From JBFMAI01 sp964462635 (GTDB lineage Bacteria > Planctomycetota > Phycisphaerae > UBA1845 > Fen-1342), in contig CAYWYJ010000002.1 of NCBI GenBank assembly GCA_964462635.1, positions 5,749 through 69,748 on the forward strand: 64,000 bases of DNA. Reading direction: 5' to 3'. Each line of letters starts with the position of its first letter. The first letter of the stretch is position 1. The notes beneath the pieces are model-generated. The model saw only the letters and a program-made list of their open reading frames with translations, did no database searches and was not told the origin of the DNA. Of the stretch, positions 27,449 to 39,833 are shown piece by piece. Both the position numbers and the translations under genes were made by a program.

Positions 27449-28119
27449 GCGGCGCACCCGGCACCAAGCCCCCCGAAACTCACCCGGTTCTATTGTAGGG
27501 AGCCGGGCAACGCCTCTGTCGCCGCCGGGAGCGCCGACCTCAGCGCGCCCGACGATCTGCGGGCGCTGTCTGCGACGGCGGAAACAGGCGGCCACAACGT
27601 TCCCGTGACCGATTTCGCTCGAATGCGATGGCCCTATAATGTGCTCATGGTGGCGTTGCGACGGGGCCGACCTCGGGCGCAGCTTTGCCTTCCGCCACGG
27701 CGGACGGCGGTCAACACCAGAAAGTACTATAAGACAACGACTTAAGAGACTTCGGAGCGTGCGTTCTCAAGCCGGGCTGCCCGACATGGAACGCTCGTCC
27801 GGTTATCGGAACCGATTACGGTGGTCGTCCCGCGCGCGGCTGAGCCTAGAATCCGTGAGCGGTTTCGGTTTAGAATGGCGGCTATGGACGACGGCCAGCA
27901 AGCAGAACGGTCAAAAAAAACGCTTGCTGCGCCAGAGAAAAGGGTTTATCGTACTAGTAGAGGTCGGCTTGAGATCGAGACGCGGGAGTCGACCGGGCAC
28001 GGATTCGTTCGCCGCTGTGTCATGTCTGCGGCTCGGCTAGAATCATCTCGGGCCCGTTCCGCCTGCGTACTCGGCGCACGCCGTCCAGCCGATAGAAAAG
28101 ACTGAGGCGGATTACGCTC
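27449..28119. other. Intergenic region between two divergent prepilin-like genes
   Basis: 671 bases, more A/T-rich than its surroundings. It contains TACAAT on the minus strand (27497-27492) suited to the left gene, a TATAAT at 27635-27640, and TAGAAT boxes near 27871 and 28038 on the plus strand. There is also an 8-bp stem, CAGCAAGC...GCTTGCTG, at about 27896-27929. No coding region with family resemblance was seen. A small RNA is possible but unproven. Confidence 0.55.
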
Positions 28120-29028
28120 ATGCGTCCGCACCGCTCAATATCCGCGACGCACCGCCGGGGGCGACGGGGTTTCTCGCTGCCCGAACTCCTGGTCGTGATG
28201 GGGATCATCGCGCTGCTGCTGGCCGTTTTGCTCCCCCCGTTGCGGGCGGCGCGGGAGCAGGCCATCGCGACCGCGTGCCGCGCCCAACTCCGTGAGTTGG
28301 GGAACTCGCTCCAGAGCACGCTGAACGAATATGGGTTCTATCCCCTGTGGGACGACGGCGGTTCGCCGTACCGCTTTTCGTGGGTCGACGTGCTGCTTCA
28401 GCAGCGGGAGCTGCTGAATCGCAATGTGGCGTACTGCCCGGCCGATCCTCGTCCCGGGTTCATCAACGCGGACCGTGGCCGACACTATCGTGTCTTCTAT
28501 CCGGGGCAGCCCGGCGTGTATGGGATGGACTACAGCTACGGCATCGGGGTGCCGCTCTCGGCCGGCGGCTGGGCTTGGCGCCCGGGCTTCGGCGACGACC
28601 AGCACCGGCGTTTCCTCCAAGACCACGACCGGTTCCCGGCGCAGCGGGTCCTGGCGGCGGACGCAAACTGGAGCACCATCTTCAACTTGAGCGGCGACGT
28701 GCTGAAGGATCACCACTGGACCTACCCGACGCAGTACGACAACACCGTCGAATGGCGTCACCCGGGTTTGGCGGCCAACGTGTTCTTCCAGGATAGCCAC
28801 GTCGAGCGATTGGCCTACAACCTGACGGCGGCCGAGCCGATCAACACCGGCCGGGCCTTTCTGTGGTACCCCAACGAGCCCATCCACGTCGGGCCTGAGG
28901 ACTTCTACAACGGGAACTTCTACCCCAACGTCCCGCCCGTCGATCCGGTCACGGGCGAAGGTTTCTTCCCGCGTGAGCTGGTTCCCGGCTGGTACACGGC
29001 GAACTCGCTCTGGACCGTCACCAAGTAG
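28120..29028 (+). CDS. Prepilin-like secreted protein (type II pseudopilin leader)
   Basis: 302 residues beginning with a basic leader (MRPHRSISATHRRGRRG) and the motif G/FSLPELLVV, then a hydrophobic helix (MGIIALLLAVLLPPL) and AAREQAIATACRAQLRELG. The usual Glu at position +5 after cleavage is present (FSLPE). The C-terminal FFQDSHVERL replaces the common 'FaDGHV'. It is divergent from the prepilin-like gene at 26480, shares the same architecture, and may belong to the same export route. GAGG lies about 12 bases upstream of the ATG. Specific function unknown. Confidence 0.82.
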   Translation: MRPHRSISATHRRGRRGFSLPELLVVMGIIALLLAVLLPPLRAAREQAIATACRAQLRELGNSLQSTLNEYGFYPLWDDGGSPYRFSWVDVLLQQRELLNRNVAYCPADPRPGFINADRGRHYRVFYPGQPGVYGMDYSYGIGVPLSAGGWAWRPGFGDDQHRRFLQDHDRFPAQRVLAADANWSTIFNLSGDVLKDHHWTYPTQYDNTVEWRHPGLAANVFFQDSHVERLAYNLTAAEPINTGRAFLWYPNEPIHVGPEDFYNGNFYPNVPPVDPVTGEGFFPRELVPGWYTANSLWTVTK

Positions 29029-29350
29029 GGGGTTCTTCCACTCCGTCGAGTTTGTCTAGTCCGCGCCGGGTGTGCGCTGTTCATCGTTGGCGCGCGGCGC
29101 AAACTCGCGCGTCGCGGCTGGAATGTCGCCCGCTCGCTGCACACGGTGGCACCGGCGTTTTCGCCTGTGTTTCGGCGGTGTGTGTGCCACTGTTCTTGAG
29201 AAGTGGTCCGGCGCCCAACGGCCGGTGCGGAGCTGGGCCGCTACGGACGGCCGGTGCGGAGCCCGGCCGCTACGGATGACGAGTACGAAGCCTGGCCGCC
29301 ACCGGCCGCCACAGCCTCCCGGCGTTGCGGCTCGGTGCGCCTCTTGGCCG
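29029..29350. other. Intergenic region with family D tandem repeats
   Basis: 322 bases between the end of the prepilin-like gene and the end of the first M28 gene (convergent). No gene is seen. The right half is made of the family D repeat described separately. Confidence 0.6.
29220..29275. repeat. Two tandem 28-base family D repeat units, with decayed copies to 29356
   Basis: Units at 29220-29247 and 29248-29275 differ at only two positions. Each contains GGCCGGTGCGGAGC and GGCCGCTACGG. Degenerate copies follow near 29281-29306 and 29330-29356, the last touching the stop codon of the M28 gene. The same unit occurs three times inside valS. Confidence 0.8.
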
Positions 29351-31291
29351 CTACGGGTTCGTCAGCAACAGCACGAACGGGTTAATGTCGCCGAAGTTGA
29401 CCTGACCATCCTGGTTGATGTCACCGTTCATGATGTTGCAGTTCGGGAACGCCGCCGCATAACCGCCCGGGTTCGTTAGCGCCAACACGAACGGGTTGAT
29501 GTCGCCAAAGTCCACCAGCGTGTCGCAGTTCAGGTCACCGCGCGGCCAGGGGGCCGTGCAGTCCAGCGCCGTCAACCTGACGTCGTCAATGTTCCAGCCG
29601 CAGTAGGTCCAGCCGCTGTCGGTGGTGCCCATCGTCCAGCGGAGGTAGACTGTCGGCTGGTTGTCGGCGATGGCGGCGATGTCGTACTCCGTCGCTTTCC
29701 ACTCCGTGTCCGCGGTTTCGCTGTCCGGGTTTGACCAGACATTGGTCCACGTCGTGCCGTTCGTGCTGATCCGCACGTAGGCGTGGTCGTACTGGCTGCG
29801 CTCGACGCCCAGCCACCGCCAGAAGCTCAGCTTCGTGCGGTATGCCCCGGTGCAGTCGATGGCCGTGCTGGTCAGGTGATACTCCGGCATGTTGTTGGTG
29901 TAGTCGCCGTTGAGGTTGTAGCCGTATGCGTTCAGGCCGGTGTAGCCGCTGGTCGGGTCCGGCCCGCCGTACGCCCCGCCGCCGCCGGTCGGCCGGCCGA
30001 AGGCCCAGGCCCCGCCCGAGATGGTCCAGCCGGGGTTCGTGTCGAGGGTGTTCTCGTAGAAGGTGGTGACGCCGTAGGCCGCGGTGGCGGCGTAACTGGC
30101 GTTGGGGGCCTGCGACGGGTCGGTGAAGACCTGCCCGCCGACGGCCTCAGCGCTGAAGTAGTAGCGCACCGCGGTGCCGCACGTAGCCCCGGGCAGAACG
30201 GCGTCGTAGAGATTGGGGGACACTTCGGACATGGGGACCGCCTGCCAGCCGCCCCCCGTGTTGTAGTGCAGCATCCCCGTGCCGGGTTGCGGGACGGCCG
30301 CGCCGACGCCGGTCACGTCGACGCGGATCGTCGTTCCGCCGGCGGGACTGCAATACTCGGGCAAACCGCCGGGATACTGGAACTTCAGCGTGTTGATGAG
30401 CACCTGCACGGCGGCCGCGTCCACGAGCCAGCCGCAGAGGCTGCGGGTCATCTTGACGGCGAACGGCATGTTGAGATAGCCGGGCGTGTCGTAGCAATCG
30501 GTCTGCGTGTGATAGTAGGGATTGTTGTACACCTGGTCCTCAATGAGCAGACACGCCTGATAGCCGGCGGCCTCGAACGGGGCGTGGTCGCTGGCATCGT
30601 TCTGCCCGAGGATGTTGGTGGTCAAACCCTGGCCGTACTCGGTGATCGCGGCCGCCAGCGCGTTCTTGATCGGGTTGGATGCCGTACGGCCGTAAAGCCG
30701 GGCCTTGTTGGTGTTCGGGTCGTAGCAAACCATGTCGGCCGAGATCATCCCACGGATGTCCTCGCCGGGGTGCATCTGCACGTACGCCTTGGAGCCGTAG
30801 AGCCCTAGTTCCTCCAGGTCGAACGCAATGTACTTGATGGTGCAATTGGTCTGGTATTGGCTGAGGATGCGCGCGCATTCGAGCACCGCGGCCACGCCGC
30901 TGGCGTTGTCGTCCGCCCCGGGATTGCTCACCGAGTCGTAGTGCCCGCCGATAATGTACACGCGGCTCGGGTAGAGGGTGCCGACCTGCGTGGCGATCAC
31001 GTTGACGCCATTCTTGCCGCTGTAGACGAAGGGTTCCAGTTGGGCTGACAGCCCATAGCTCTGAAACAGGGCCAGAATGTGGTCGCGGGCCGGGTCGTGC
31101 TGGGCCCCGCTCGGGCCGCGGCTGTGCCCTGTCCGCGTGTAGAGCCAGTTGGCCAGGAAATCGTCGTACGACGTTTGGCTCACCTGGTCGGCCGCCGCCT
31201 TGCCCATGTCCGACGCGACGGCGCCGGCGGTCAGACCGCCCGTAACGACTAGAACAGACACAATCAGCCAGAATGTGCGCCTCGTACTCAC
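29351..31291 (-). CDS. Secreted M28 family metallopeptidase with dockerin-like tail (copy 1)
   Basis: 646 residues. The GTG at 31291 is chosen because AGGAGG lies eight bases upstream; an ATG six bases earlier would leave only two. Signal peptide about 1-25 (ending AGAVAS). The M28 zinc-peptidase core shows GGHYDSVSNPGADDNASG (first His and bridging Asp), DLEELGLYGS (catalytic Glu pair), SADMVCYD and HTQTDCYDT (last His). Next is a domain resembling carbohydrate or adhesion modules (about 400-585), then two dockerin-like loops, GDLNCDTLVDFGDINPF and GDINQDGQVNFGDINPF. It is probably an aminopeptidase outside the cytoplasm. It is a tandem paralogue of the next gene. Confidence 0.9.
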   Translation of the reverse strand: MSTRRTFWLIVSVLVVTGGLTAGAVASDMGKAAADQVSQTSYDDFLANWLYTRTGHSRGPSGAQHDPARDHILALFQSYGLSAQLEPFVYSGKNGVNVIATQVGTLYPSRVYIIGGHYDSVSNPGADDNASGVAAVLECARILSQYQTNCTIKYIAFDLEELGLYGSKAYVQMHPGEDIRGMISADMVCYDPNTNKARLYGRTASNPIKNALAAAITEYGQGLTTNILGQNDASDHAPFEAAGYQACLLIEDQVYNNPYYHTQTDCYDTPGYLNMPFAVKMTRSLCGWLVDAAAVQVLINTLKFQYPGGLPEYCSPAGGTTIRVDVTGVGAAVPQPGTGMLHYNTGGGWQAVPMSEVSPNLYDAVLPGATCGTAVRYYFSAEAVGGQVFTDPSQAPNASYAATAAYGVTTFYENTLDTNPGWTISGGAWAFGRPTGGGGAYGGPDPTSGYTGLNAYGYNLNGDYTNNMPEYHLTSTAIDCTGAYRTKLSFWRWLGVERSQYDHAYVRISTNGTTWTNVWSNPDSETADTEWKATEYDIAAIADNQPTVYLRWTMGTTDSGWTYCGWNIDDVRLTALDCTAPWPRGDLNCDTLVDFGDINPFVLALTNPGGYAAAFPNCNIMNGDINQDGQVNFGDINPFVLLLTNP

Positions 31292-31455
31292 AGCCATGAC
31301 CTCCTGCTGTTGTCCGGTAAAACGACGTAAGGCCGCATCAAGCACCCACACCGCGCGCCGACATGCCCGGCGGCGTGCCGACGCGCTCTCTCACGTTCTG
31401 CCTCCCGGGCGGCGGACGCCACGCGGCGCTCGTCCCCGGCGAATCCCCCGTGGCA

Positions 31456-33387
31456 CTACGGGTTGGTCAGTAGTCGGACGAACGGGTTGATGTCACCGAA
31501 ATCGACCAGCCCGTCGCCGTTGATGTCTCCGTTCCTGATGTCGCAGTTCGGGAAGGCGAGCACGTAGGCCGTCGGGTTGGTCAGCGCCAGCACGAACGGG
31601 TTGATGTCGCCGAAGTCCACGAGTGTGTCGCAGTTCATGTCTCCGCGCGGCCACGGGGCCGTGCAATCCAGCGCGGTGATCCGCACGTCGTCGATGTTCC
31701 AGCCGCAGTACGTGCGACTGGAGTTGGTGGTGCCCATGGTCCAGCGGAGGTAGACCGTCGGCTGGTTGTCCGCCACCGCGGAGATGTCGAACGTCTGTTC
31801 GATCCAGGCAGTGTCGCCCACAGCGCCCGTCGGGTTCGACCAGACGTTGGTCCACGTGCTTCCGTTGGTGCTGATCCGCACGTAGGCGTGGTCGGATGCG
31901 CTGCCTTGCACACCCAGCCAGCGCCAGAAGTTCAAGCTCGTGCGGAACGCCCCGGTGCAGTCGATCGCCGTGCTGGTCAGGTTGTATTCCGGCATGTTGT
32001 TCGTGTAGTCGCCGTTCAGGTTGTAGCCGTACACGTTCAGCCCGGTATACCCGCTCGTGGGATCGGGGCCGCCGTACGCCCCGCCGCCGCCCGTCGGCTT
32101 GCCGAAGGCCCACAGCCCGCCCGAGATCGACCAGGCGGGGTCGGTGTCGAAGGTGTTCTCGTAGACGGTGGCGATGCCATAGGCGGCGACGGCTGCGTAG
32201 CTGGCGGTCGGGGCTTGCGACGGGTCCGTGAAGACCTGGCCGCCGACGGCCTCGGCGCTGAAGTAGTACCGCACCTCGGTGCCGCACGGGGCCGCGGGCA
32301 AGGCGGCGTCGTACACGTTCGGGGACACTTCCGTCATCGGGACGGCCTGCCAGCCGCCGCCGGTGTTGTAGTGCAGCACCCCCGTGCCGGGCTGCGGGAC
32401 GACCGTGCCGATGCCCGCGACCTCCACGCGGACGGTGGTTCCGCCGGCGGGACGGCAAAACTCCGGCCGGCCCAGGGGGTACTGGAACTCCAGGCCGTTG
32501 ATGACCACCTGCACGCCCGCCGCGTCCACGAGCCAGCCGCACAGGCTGCGAGTCATCTTCACGGCGAAGGGGATGTTCAAGTAGCCCGCGGTGTCGTAGC
32601 AGTCGGTCTGGGTGTGATAGTAGGGATTGTCGTCCGCCTCGATCAGCAGGCAGGCCTGGTAGCCCGCCGCTTCAAACGGGGCGTGGTCGCTCGCGTTGAG
32701 CTGGCCGTTGATCGTCACGGCCAGTCCCTGCCCATACTGACCGATGGCCGCCGCGAGGGCCTGCTTGATCGGGTCGGACGCGGTGCGGCCGTAGATGTCG
32801 GCGCGGTTGATGCGGTCGTAACACACCATGTCGGCCGAGATCATCCCGCGGATGTCCTCGCCGGAGTGCATCTGCACGTACGCATAGCTCCCGTACAGCC
32901 CGAGCTCCTCCAGGTCGAACGCCACATACTTGATCGTGCAGTCCGACGGATACTGGCTGAGGATGCGGGCGCACTCGAGCACCGCCGCCACGCCGCTGGC
33001 GTTGTCGTCCGCCCCCGGGTTGCTCACCGAGTCGTAGTGTCCCCCGATCAGGTACACGCGGTTCGGATAGACGGTCCCCGGCTGCACGGCGATCACGTTG
33101 ACGCCCTGCCGGCCGGAATACACGAAGGGCTCGAGGTAGGCCGTCAGCCCGTAGCTTTGGAACGAGGCCAGGATGTGGTCCCGGGCCGGGTCGTGCTGGG
33201 CCCCGGTCGGGCCGCGGCTGTGCCCCGTTCGCGTGAACAGCCAATTGGCCAGGAAGTCGTCGTACGACGCCTGGCTCACCTGGTTGGCGGCCGCCTGCCC
33301 CATGTCCGAGGCGACGGCGCCACCGGTCAATGCCCCCGCCACGATGAGAACCGACACGAGCAGCCAGTACGTGTGCCTTGCACTCAC
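31456..33387 (-). CDS. Secreted M28 family metallopeptidase with dockerin-like tail (copy 2)
   Basis: 643 residues from the GTG at 33387, with GGAGG eight bases upstream, exactly as in the paralogue at 29351. The frame is open far upstream, but that part matches nothing. Signal peptide VSARHTYWLLVSVLIVAG... ending AVAS. The zinc ligands (GGHYDSVSNPGADDNASG, DLEELGLYGS, HTQTDCYDT) and the accessory domain are the same as in copy 1. The tail has GDMNCDTLVDFGDINPF and GDINGDGLVDFGDINPF. Most of the protein is near identical to copy 1, showing a tandem duplication; the copies lie 164 bases apart on the same strand. It has its own promoter (33508-33537). Confidence 0.9.
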   Translation of the reverse strand: MSARHTYWLLVSVLIVAGALTGGAVASDMGQAAANQVSQASYDDFLANWLFTRTGHSRGPTGAQHDPARDHILASFQSYGLTAYLEPFVYSGRQGVNVIAVQPGTVYPNRVYLIGGHYDSVSNPGADDNASGVAAVLECARILSQYPSDCTIKYVAFDLEELGLYGSYAYVQMHSGEDIRGMISADMVCYDRINRADIYGRTASDPIKQALAAAIGQYGQGLAVTINGQLNASDHAPFEAAGYQACLLIEADDNPYYHTQTDCYDTAGYLNIPFAVKMTRSLCGWLVDAAGVQVVINGLEFQYPLGRPEFCRPAGGTTVRVEVAGIGTVVPQPGTGVLHYNTGGGWQAVPMTEVSPNVYDAALPAAPCGTEVRYYFSAEAVGGQVFTDPSQAPTASYAAVAAYGIATVYENTFDTDPAWSISGGLWAFGKPTGGGGAYGGPDPTSGYTGLNVYGYNLNGDYTNNMPEYNLTSTAIDCTGAFRTSLNFWRWLGVQGSASDHAYVRISTNGSTWTNVWSNPTGAVGDTAWIEQTFDISAVADNQPTVYLRWTMGTTNSSRTYCGWNIDDVRITALDCTAPWPRGDMNCDTLVDFGDINPFVLALTNPTAYVLAFPNCDIRNGDINGDGLVDFGDINPFVRLLTNP

Positions 33388-33811
33388 GGCTTGGGCCTCC
33401 AAATGTCCTTTTTGAGCAGGGACGTGGTGTCGCATCACTCGCCAGCGCAACGACGGGACCGGGGGGAACCCCGGCCGATGCAAGGCCGCTTTCCGACCTC
33501 CGCGCGCATTATAGACCCTGAGCATCCCCCGCCGCAACGCAATCTTCTCCCCTTCGCCGCTCCCTCGGAAGCCGGCGACCGACGGCGTAGCCGCCGGTCG
33601 CCGGACCCGCCACCCGAGGGACGGAACGCCCAGCCCCGCACTCGCGTGCGGGGTTCTGATAAGCGTTCCAGGTTGTTGGCCCGCCGGCCACTGCAGGGAT
33701 CCGGGAATATGGGACGCCGCACGGCAGGCCGCTCGCGTGACACTCGCCCGCGGCTGAACGGCTGCGCATGTGCGCCGATGTCCTGGCACACCGGGGCCGC
33801 CGGAGGGTCGT
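33388..33811. other. Intergenic region between valS and the second M28 gene
   Basis: 424 bases. It holds the M28 promoter, a 10-bp-stem palindrome at 33572-33604 (CCGGCGACCG / CGGTCGCCGG) and an 8-bp hairpin at 33634-33653 (CCCCGCAC-TCGC-GTGCGGGG). Neither hairpin is followed by a convincing T-run in the direction of valS transcription, so neither is called a terminator. No gene is seen. Confidence 0.6.
33508..33537 (-). promoter_or_regulatory. Predicted promoter of the second M28 peptidase gene
   Basis: On the minus strand, TTGCGG (33537-33532), an 18-base spacer and a perfect TATAAT (33513-33508). The leader would be about 115 bases. Confidence 0.55.
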
Positions 33812-37636
<3,825 letters not shown>

Positions 37637-37758
37637 GAAGGCTCCTGGACGCAGCGTCAGCGGGCCGGACCCCGCGAAAACGCTGTTACGCCGCGCGGCG
37701 CCGGGGCGGCGCGCGGGACCCGGACTCATCCGCTTTGTCCCACGACCCGGTTAGGCGG

Positions 37759-37980
37759 TCAAGCCACGAGGCGTTCGGCCACGCCGATGACGGCCCGCGC
37801 GGTGGTGCCGCTCTGGGCCTCCTGGCCGAGCTCGATCAGGGCGCGCAGGATGGCCCCGAATACGCTCGTGGAGACGTTGATGATGCCGTTCTCGACCGTC
37901 GTCCTCAGCGTCGGATCGCAACCCCCCAGGAAGAGGGTCACGCCGCCCGCCGCGACCACCCATCGCCACCATCGGTGCAT
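37759..37980 (-). CDS. Small predicted lipoprotein of unknown function
   Basis: 73 residues from the ATG at 37980, with GAAGGAG seven bases upstream. The N-terminus (MHRWWRWVVAAGGVTLFLGGC) is a lipoprotein signal peptide with the lipobox LGGC at about 18-21. The mature part of about 52 residues (starting CDPTLRTTVENGIINVSTSV) is predicted to be one amphipathic helix. No family is recognised. It lies between valS (same strand, 122 bases downstream) and guaA (divergent). Confidence 0.65.
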   Translation of the reverse strand: MHRWWRWVVAAGGVTLFLGGCDPTLRTTVENGIINVSTSVFGAILRALIELGQEAQSGTTARAVIGVAERLVA

Positions 37981-38223
37981 GGTCTGCTCCTTCGAGGCCG
38001 CGTCACCCGTTCATGGTACCGGGTCGCCAGGCGTCCGGCCAGACGCCGCGCGGGAGCGGGCCGCGCCGGGGGAGGGCGACAGAATCGGCGGGCGTGTAGC
38101 GTCGCCCCCCCCGTGGGCGACGTAGGCTGGCGACGTCCGCCCGTGCCCACCGTCGGTCCCGGCGCGCCGGGAGGGCCAACGCGACCTTCCGGCGGGGCCG
38201 GGAGGGGGCGCGATGTTCTCGCA

Positions 38224-38252
38224 TTGACCGTGTACCGCCGGCGTGGTATCGA
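38224..38252 (+). promoter_or_regulatory. Predicted promoter giving a leaderless guaA mRNA
   Basis: TTGACC at 38224-38229, 17 bases, TATCGA at 38247-38252. Transcription would start at about 38259, the A of the guaA ATG. No Shine-Dalgarno sequence is visible. Confidence 0.5.
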
Positions 38253-38258
38253 AGCGCC

Positions 38259-39812
38259 ATGCATCCCCGTGAGATCATCGCCATCCTCGATTTCGGCAGC
38301 CAGTATTCGCAACTGATTGCCCGCCGCGTCCGCGAGAACCACGTCTACAGCGAGCTTCTGGCCCCGCAGACCCCGCCGGCCCGGCTCAAGGAGCTGGGGG
38401 TCCGCGGCATCATCCTGTCCGGCGGGCCGGCAAGCGTGTACGAGGCGGGCGCTCCGCGCTGCGACCCGGCGATCTTCGACCTGGGGGTGCCGGTGCTCGG
38501 CATTTGTTACGGGATGCAGTTGGCGTGCCAGCTTCTGGGCGGCGCGGTCACGCCCGGCCAGGCCCGCGAGTTTGGGCGCGTCCGCGTGCGTGTTCACCGG
38601 CCGGAGGGCGTGCTGGCCCACGTGCCGCCGGAGATCACCGTATGGATGAGCCACGGCGACGTGGTCCGCGCGGTGCCCGAGTGCTTCGAGCCGCTGGCCG
38701 AGACCGACAACTGCCCGGTCGCCGCGGTCCGGCACCGCTCCCGGCCGGTGTGGGGGGTGCAGTTCCACCCCGAGGTCACGCACACACCCAACGGCGAGTT
38801 GATGATCCGCAACTTTGTGTACGACTTGTGCGGGTGCCGGGGCGAGTGGCGCGTGCAGAACGTCATCGAAGCGGCTGTCGAGGAGGTCCGCAACCGCGTC
38901 GGACCGAACGAGCGGGTGATCTGCGGGCTGTCGGGCGGGGTGGACAGCAGCGTCACCGCGGCCCTGGTCCACCGGGCCATCGGCGACCGCTTGGTCAACA
39001 TCTTCGTGGACAACGGGCTGTGCCGGCGGCGGGAAGCCGAGCTGGTGGAACTGACGTTTCGCGGCCACTTCGGCATGGAGCTGCACGTGGTCGATGCCCG
39101 CCGGCGATTTCTCGACAAGCTGGCCGGGGTCGTCGATCCGCAGGAGAAGCGCCGCCTGATCGGCCACGAGTTCATCGAGGTGTTCCGAGACGAAGCCCGG
39201 CGGATCGAGGGGGCCCGCTTCCTGGCGCAAGGCACGATCTACCCGGACGTGATTGAGTCCGGCCACGGCCCCACCGGCCACGCCGCCGTCATCAAGTCGC
39301 ACCACAACGTGGGCGGCCTGCCGGCGGAGCTCGGCTTCGAGCTGATCGAACCGTTGCGGCAGCTCTTCAAGGACGAGGTGCGCCTCGTCGGCGAGGCGCT
39401 CGGCCTGCCGGAGAACCTCGTCTGGCGACACCCGTTCCCCGGGCCGGGACTGGCCGTCCGCATCGCCGGCGCCGTCACGCCCGAGCGGCTGGAGGTGCTG
39501 CGCTCGGCGGACGAGATTCTTCTGGAGGAGTTGACGGCGGCCGGGTGGTACCGCAAGGTCGCGCAGGGCTTCGCGGTGCTGGTGCCGGTGGCCAGCGTGG
39601 GGGTGATGGGTGACGGCCGCTCATACGAAGGCCAGAACGTGATCGTCATTCGCCTCGTCGAGTCGAAGGACTTCATGACCGCCGACTGGGTCCACATCGA
39701 CTACGGCGTGCTGGCGACGGTCAGCAACCGGATCATCAACGAAGTCGCCGGCGTGAACCGCGTGGCGTACGACATCTCCAGCAAGCCGCCGAGCACGATC
39801 GAGTGGCAGTAG
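38259..39812 (+). CDS. guaA: GMP synthase (glutamine-hydrolysing)
   Basis: Converts XMP to GMP with glutamine as nitrogen donor (purine synthesis). The 517-residue chain has an N-terminal class I glutamine amidotransferase domain (DFGSQYSQLIARRVRE, catalytic Cys in GICYGMQL, His and Glu in QFHPEV). An ATP-pyrophosphatase domain follows, with the P-loop GLSGGVDSSVTAAL, then the GMP synthase C-terminal dimerisation domain ending YDISSKPPSTIEWQ. This is the standard length and ending. The first ATG is directly at the predicted transcription start. It converges with nadB across 21 bases. Confidence 0.96.
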   Translation: MHPREIIAILDFGSQYSQLIARRVRENHVYSELLAPQTPPARLKELGVRGIILSGGPASVYEAGAPRCDPAIFDLGVPVLGICYGMQLACQLLGGAVTPGQAREFGRVRVRVHRPEGVLAHVPPEITVWMSHGDVVRAVPECFEPLAETDNCPVAAVRHRSRPVWGVQFHPEVTHTPNGELMIRNFVYDLCGCRGEWRVQNVIEAAVEEVRNRVGPNERVICGLSGGVDSSVTAALVHRAIGDRLVNIFVDNGLCRRREAELVELTFRGHFGMELHVVDARRRFLDKLAGVVDPQEKRRLIGHEFIEVFRDEARRIEGARFLAQGTIYPDVIESGHGPTGHAAVIKSHHNVGGLPAELGFELIEPLRQLFKDEVRLVGEALGLPENLVWRHPFPGPGLAVRIAGAVTPERLEVLRSADEILLEELTAAGWYRKVAQGFAVLVPVASVGVMGDGRSYEGQNVIVIRLVESKDFMTADWVHIDYGVLATVSNRIINEVAGVNRVAYDISSKPPSTIEWQ

Positions 39813-39833
39813 GCCCCCTGGGCGCTCGACGCC

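Noticed and set aside
27639..28040. 133-residue open frame in the gap between the prepilin-like genes
   Set aside because: No Shine-Dalgarno, composition typical of a chance frame (Arg/Ser/Trp-rich) and no recognisable domain.
31492..32542. Second minus-strand open frame overlapping the second M28 gene
   Set aside because: It lies in another frame of a clear peptidase gene and is Arg/Gly-rich with no domain.
29351..33387. Cellulosome components
   Set aside because: The dockerin-like tails are on peptidases and a DUF362 protein, with no glycoside hydrolase or cohesin in the window.
33634..33653. Hairpin CCCCGCAC-TCGC-GTGCGGGG as the valS terminator
   Set aside because: On the valS strand the stem is followed by CTGGGC, not a T-run; it looks more like another dispersed repeat.
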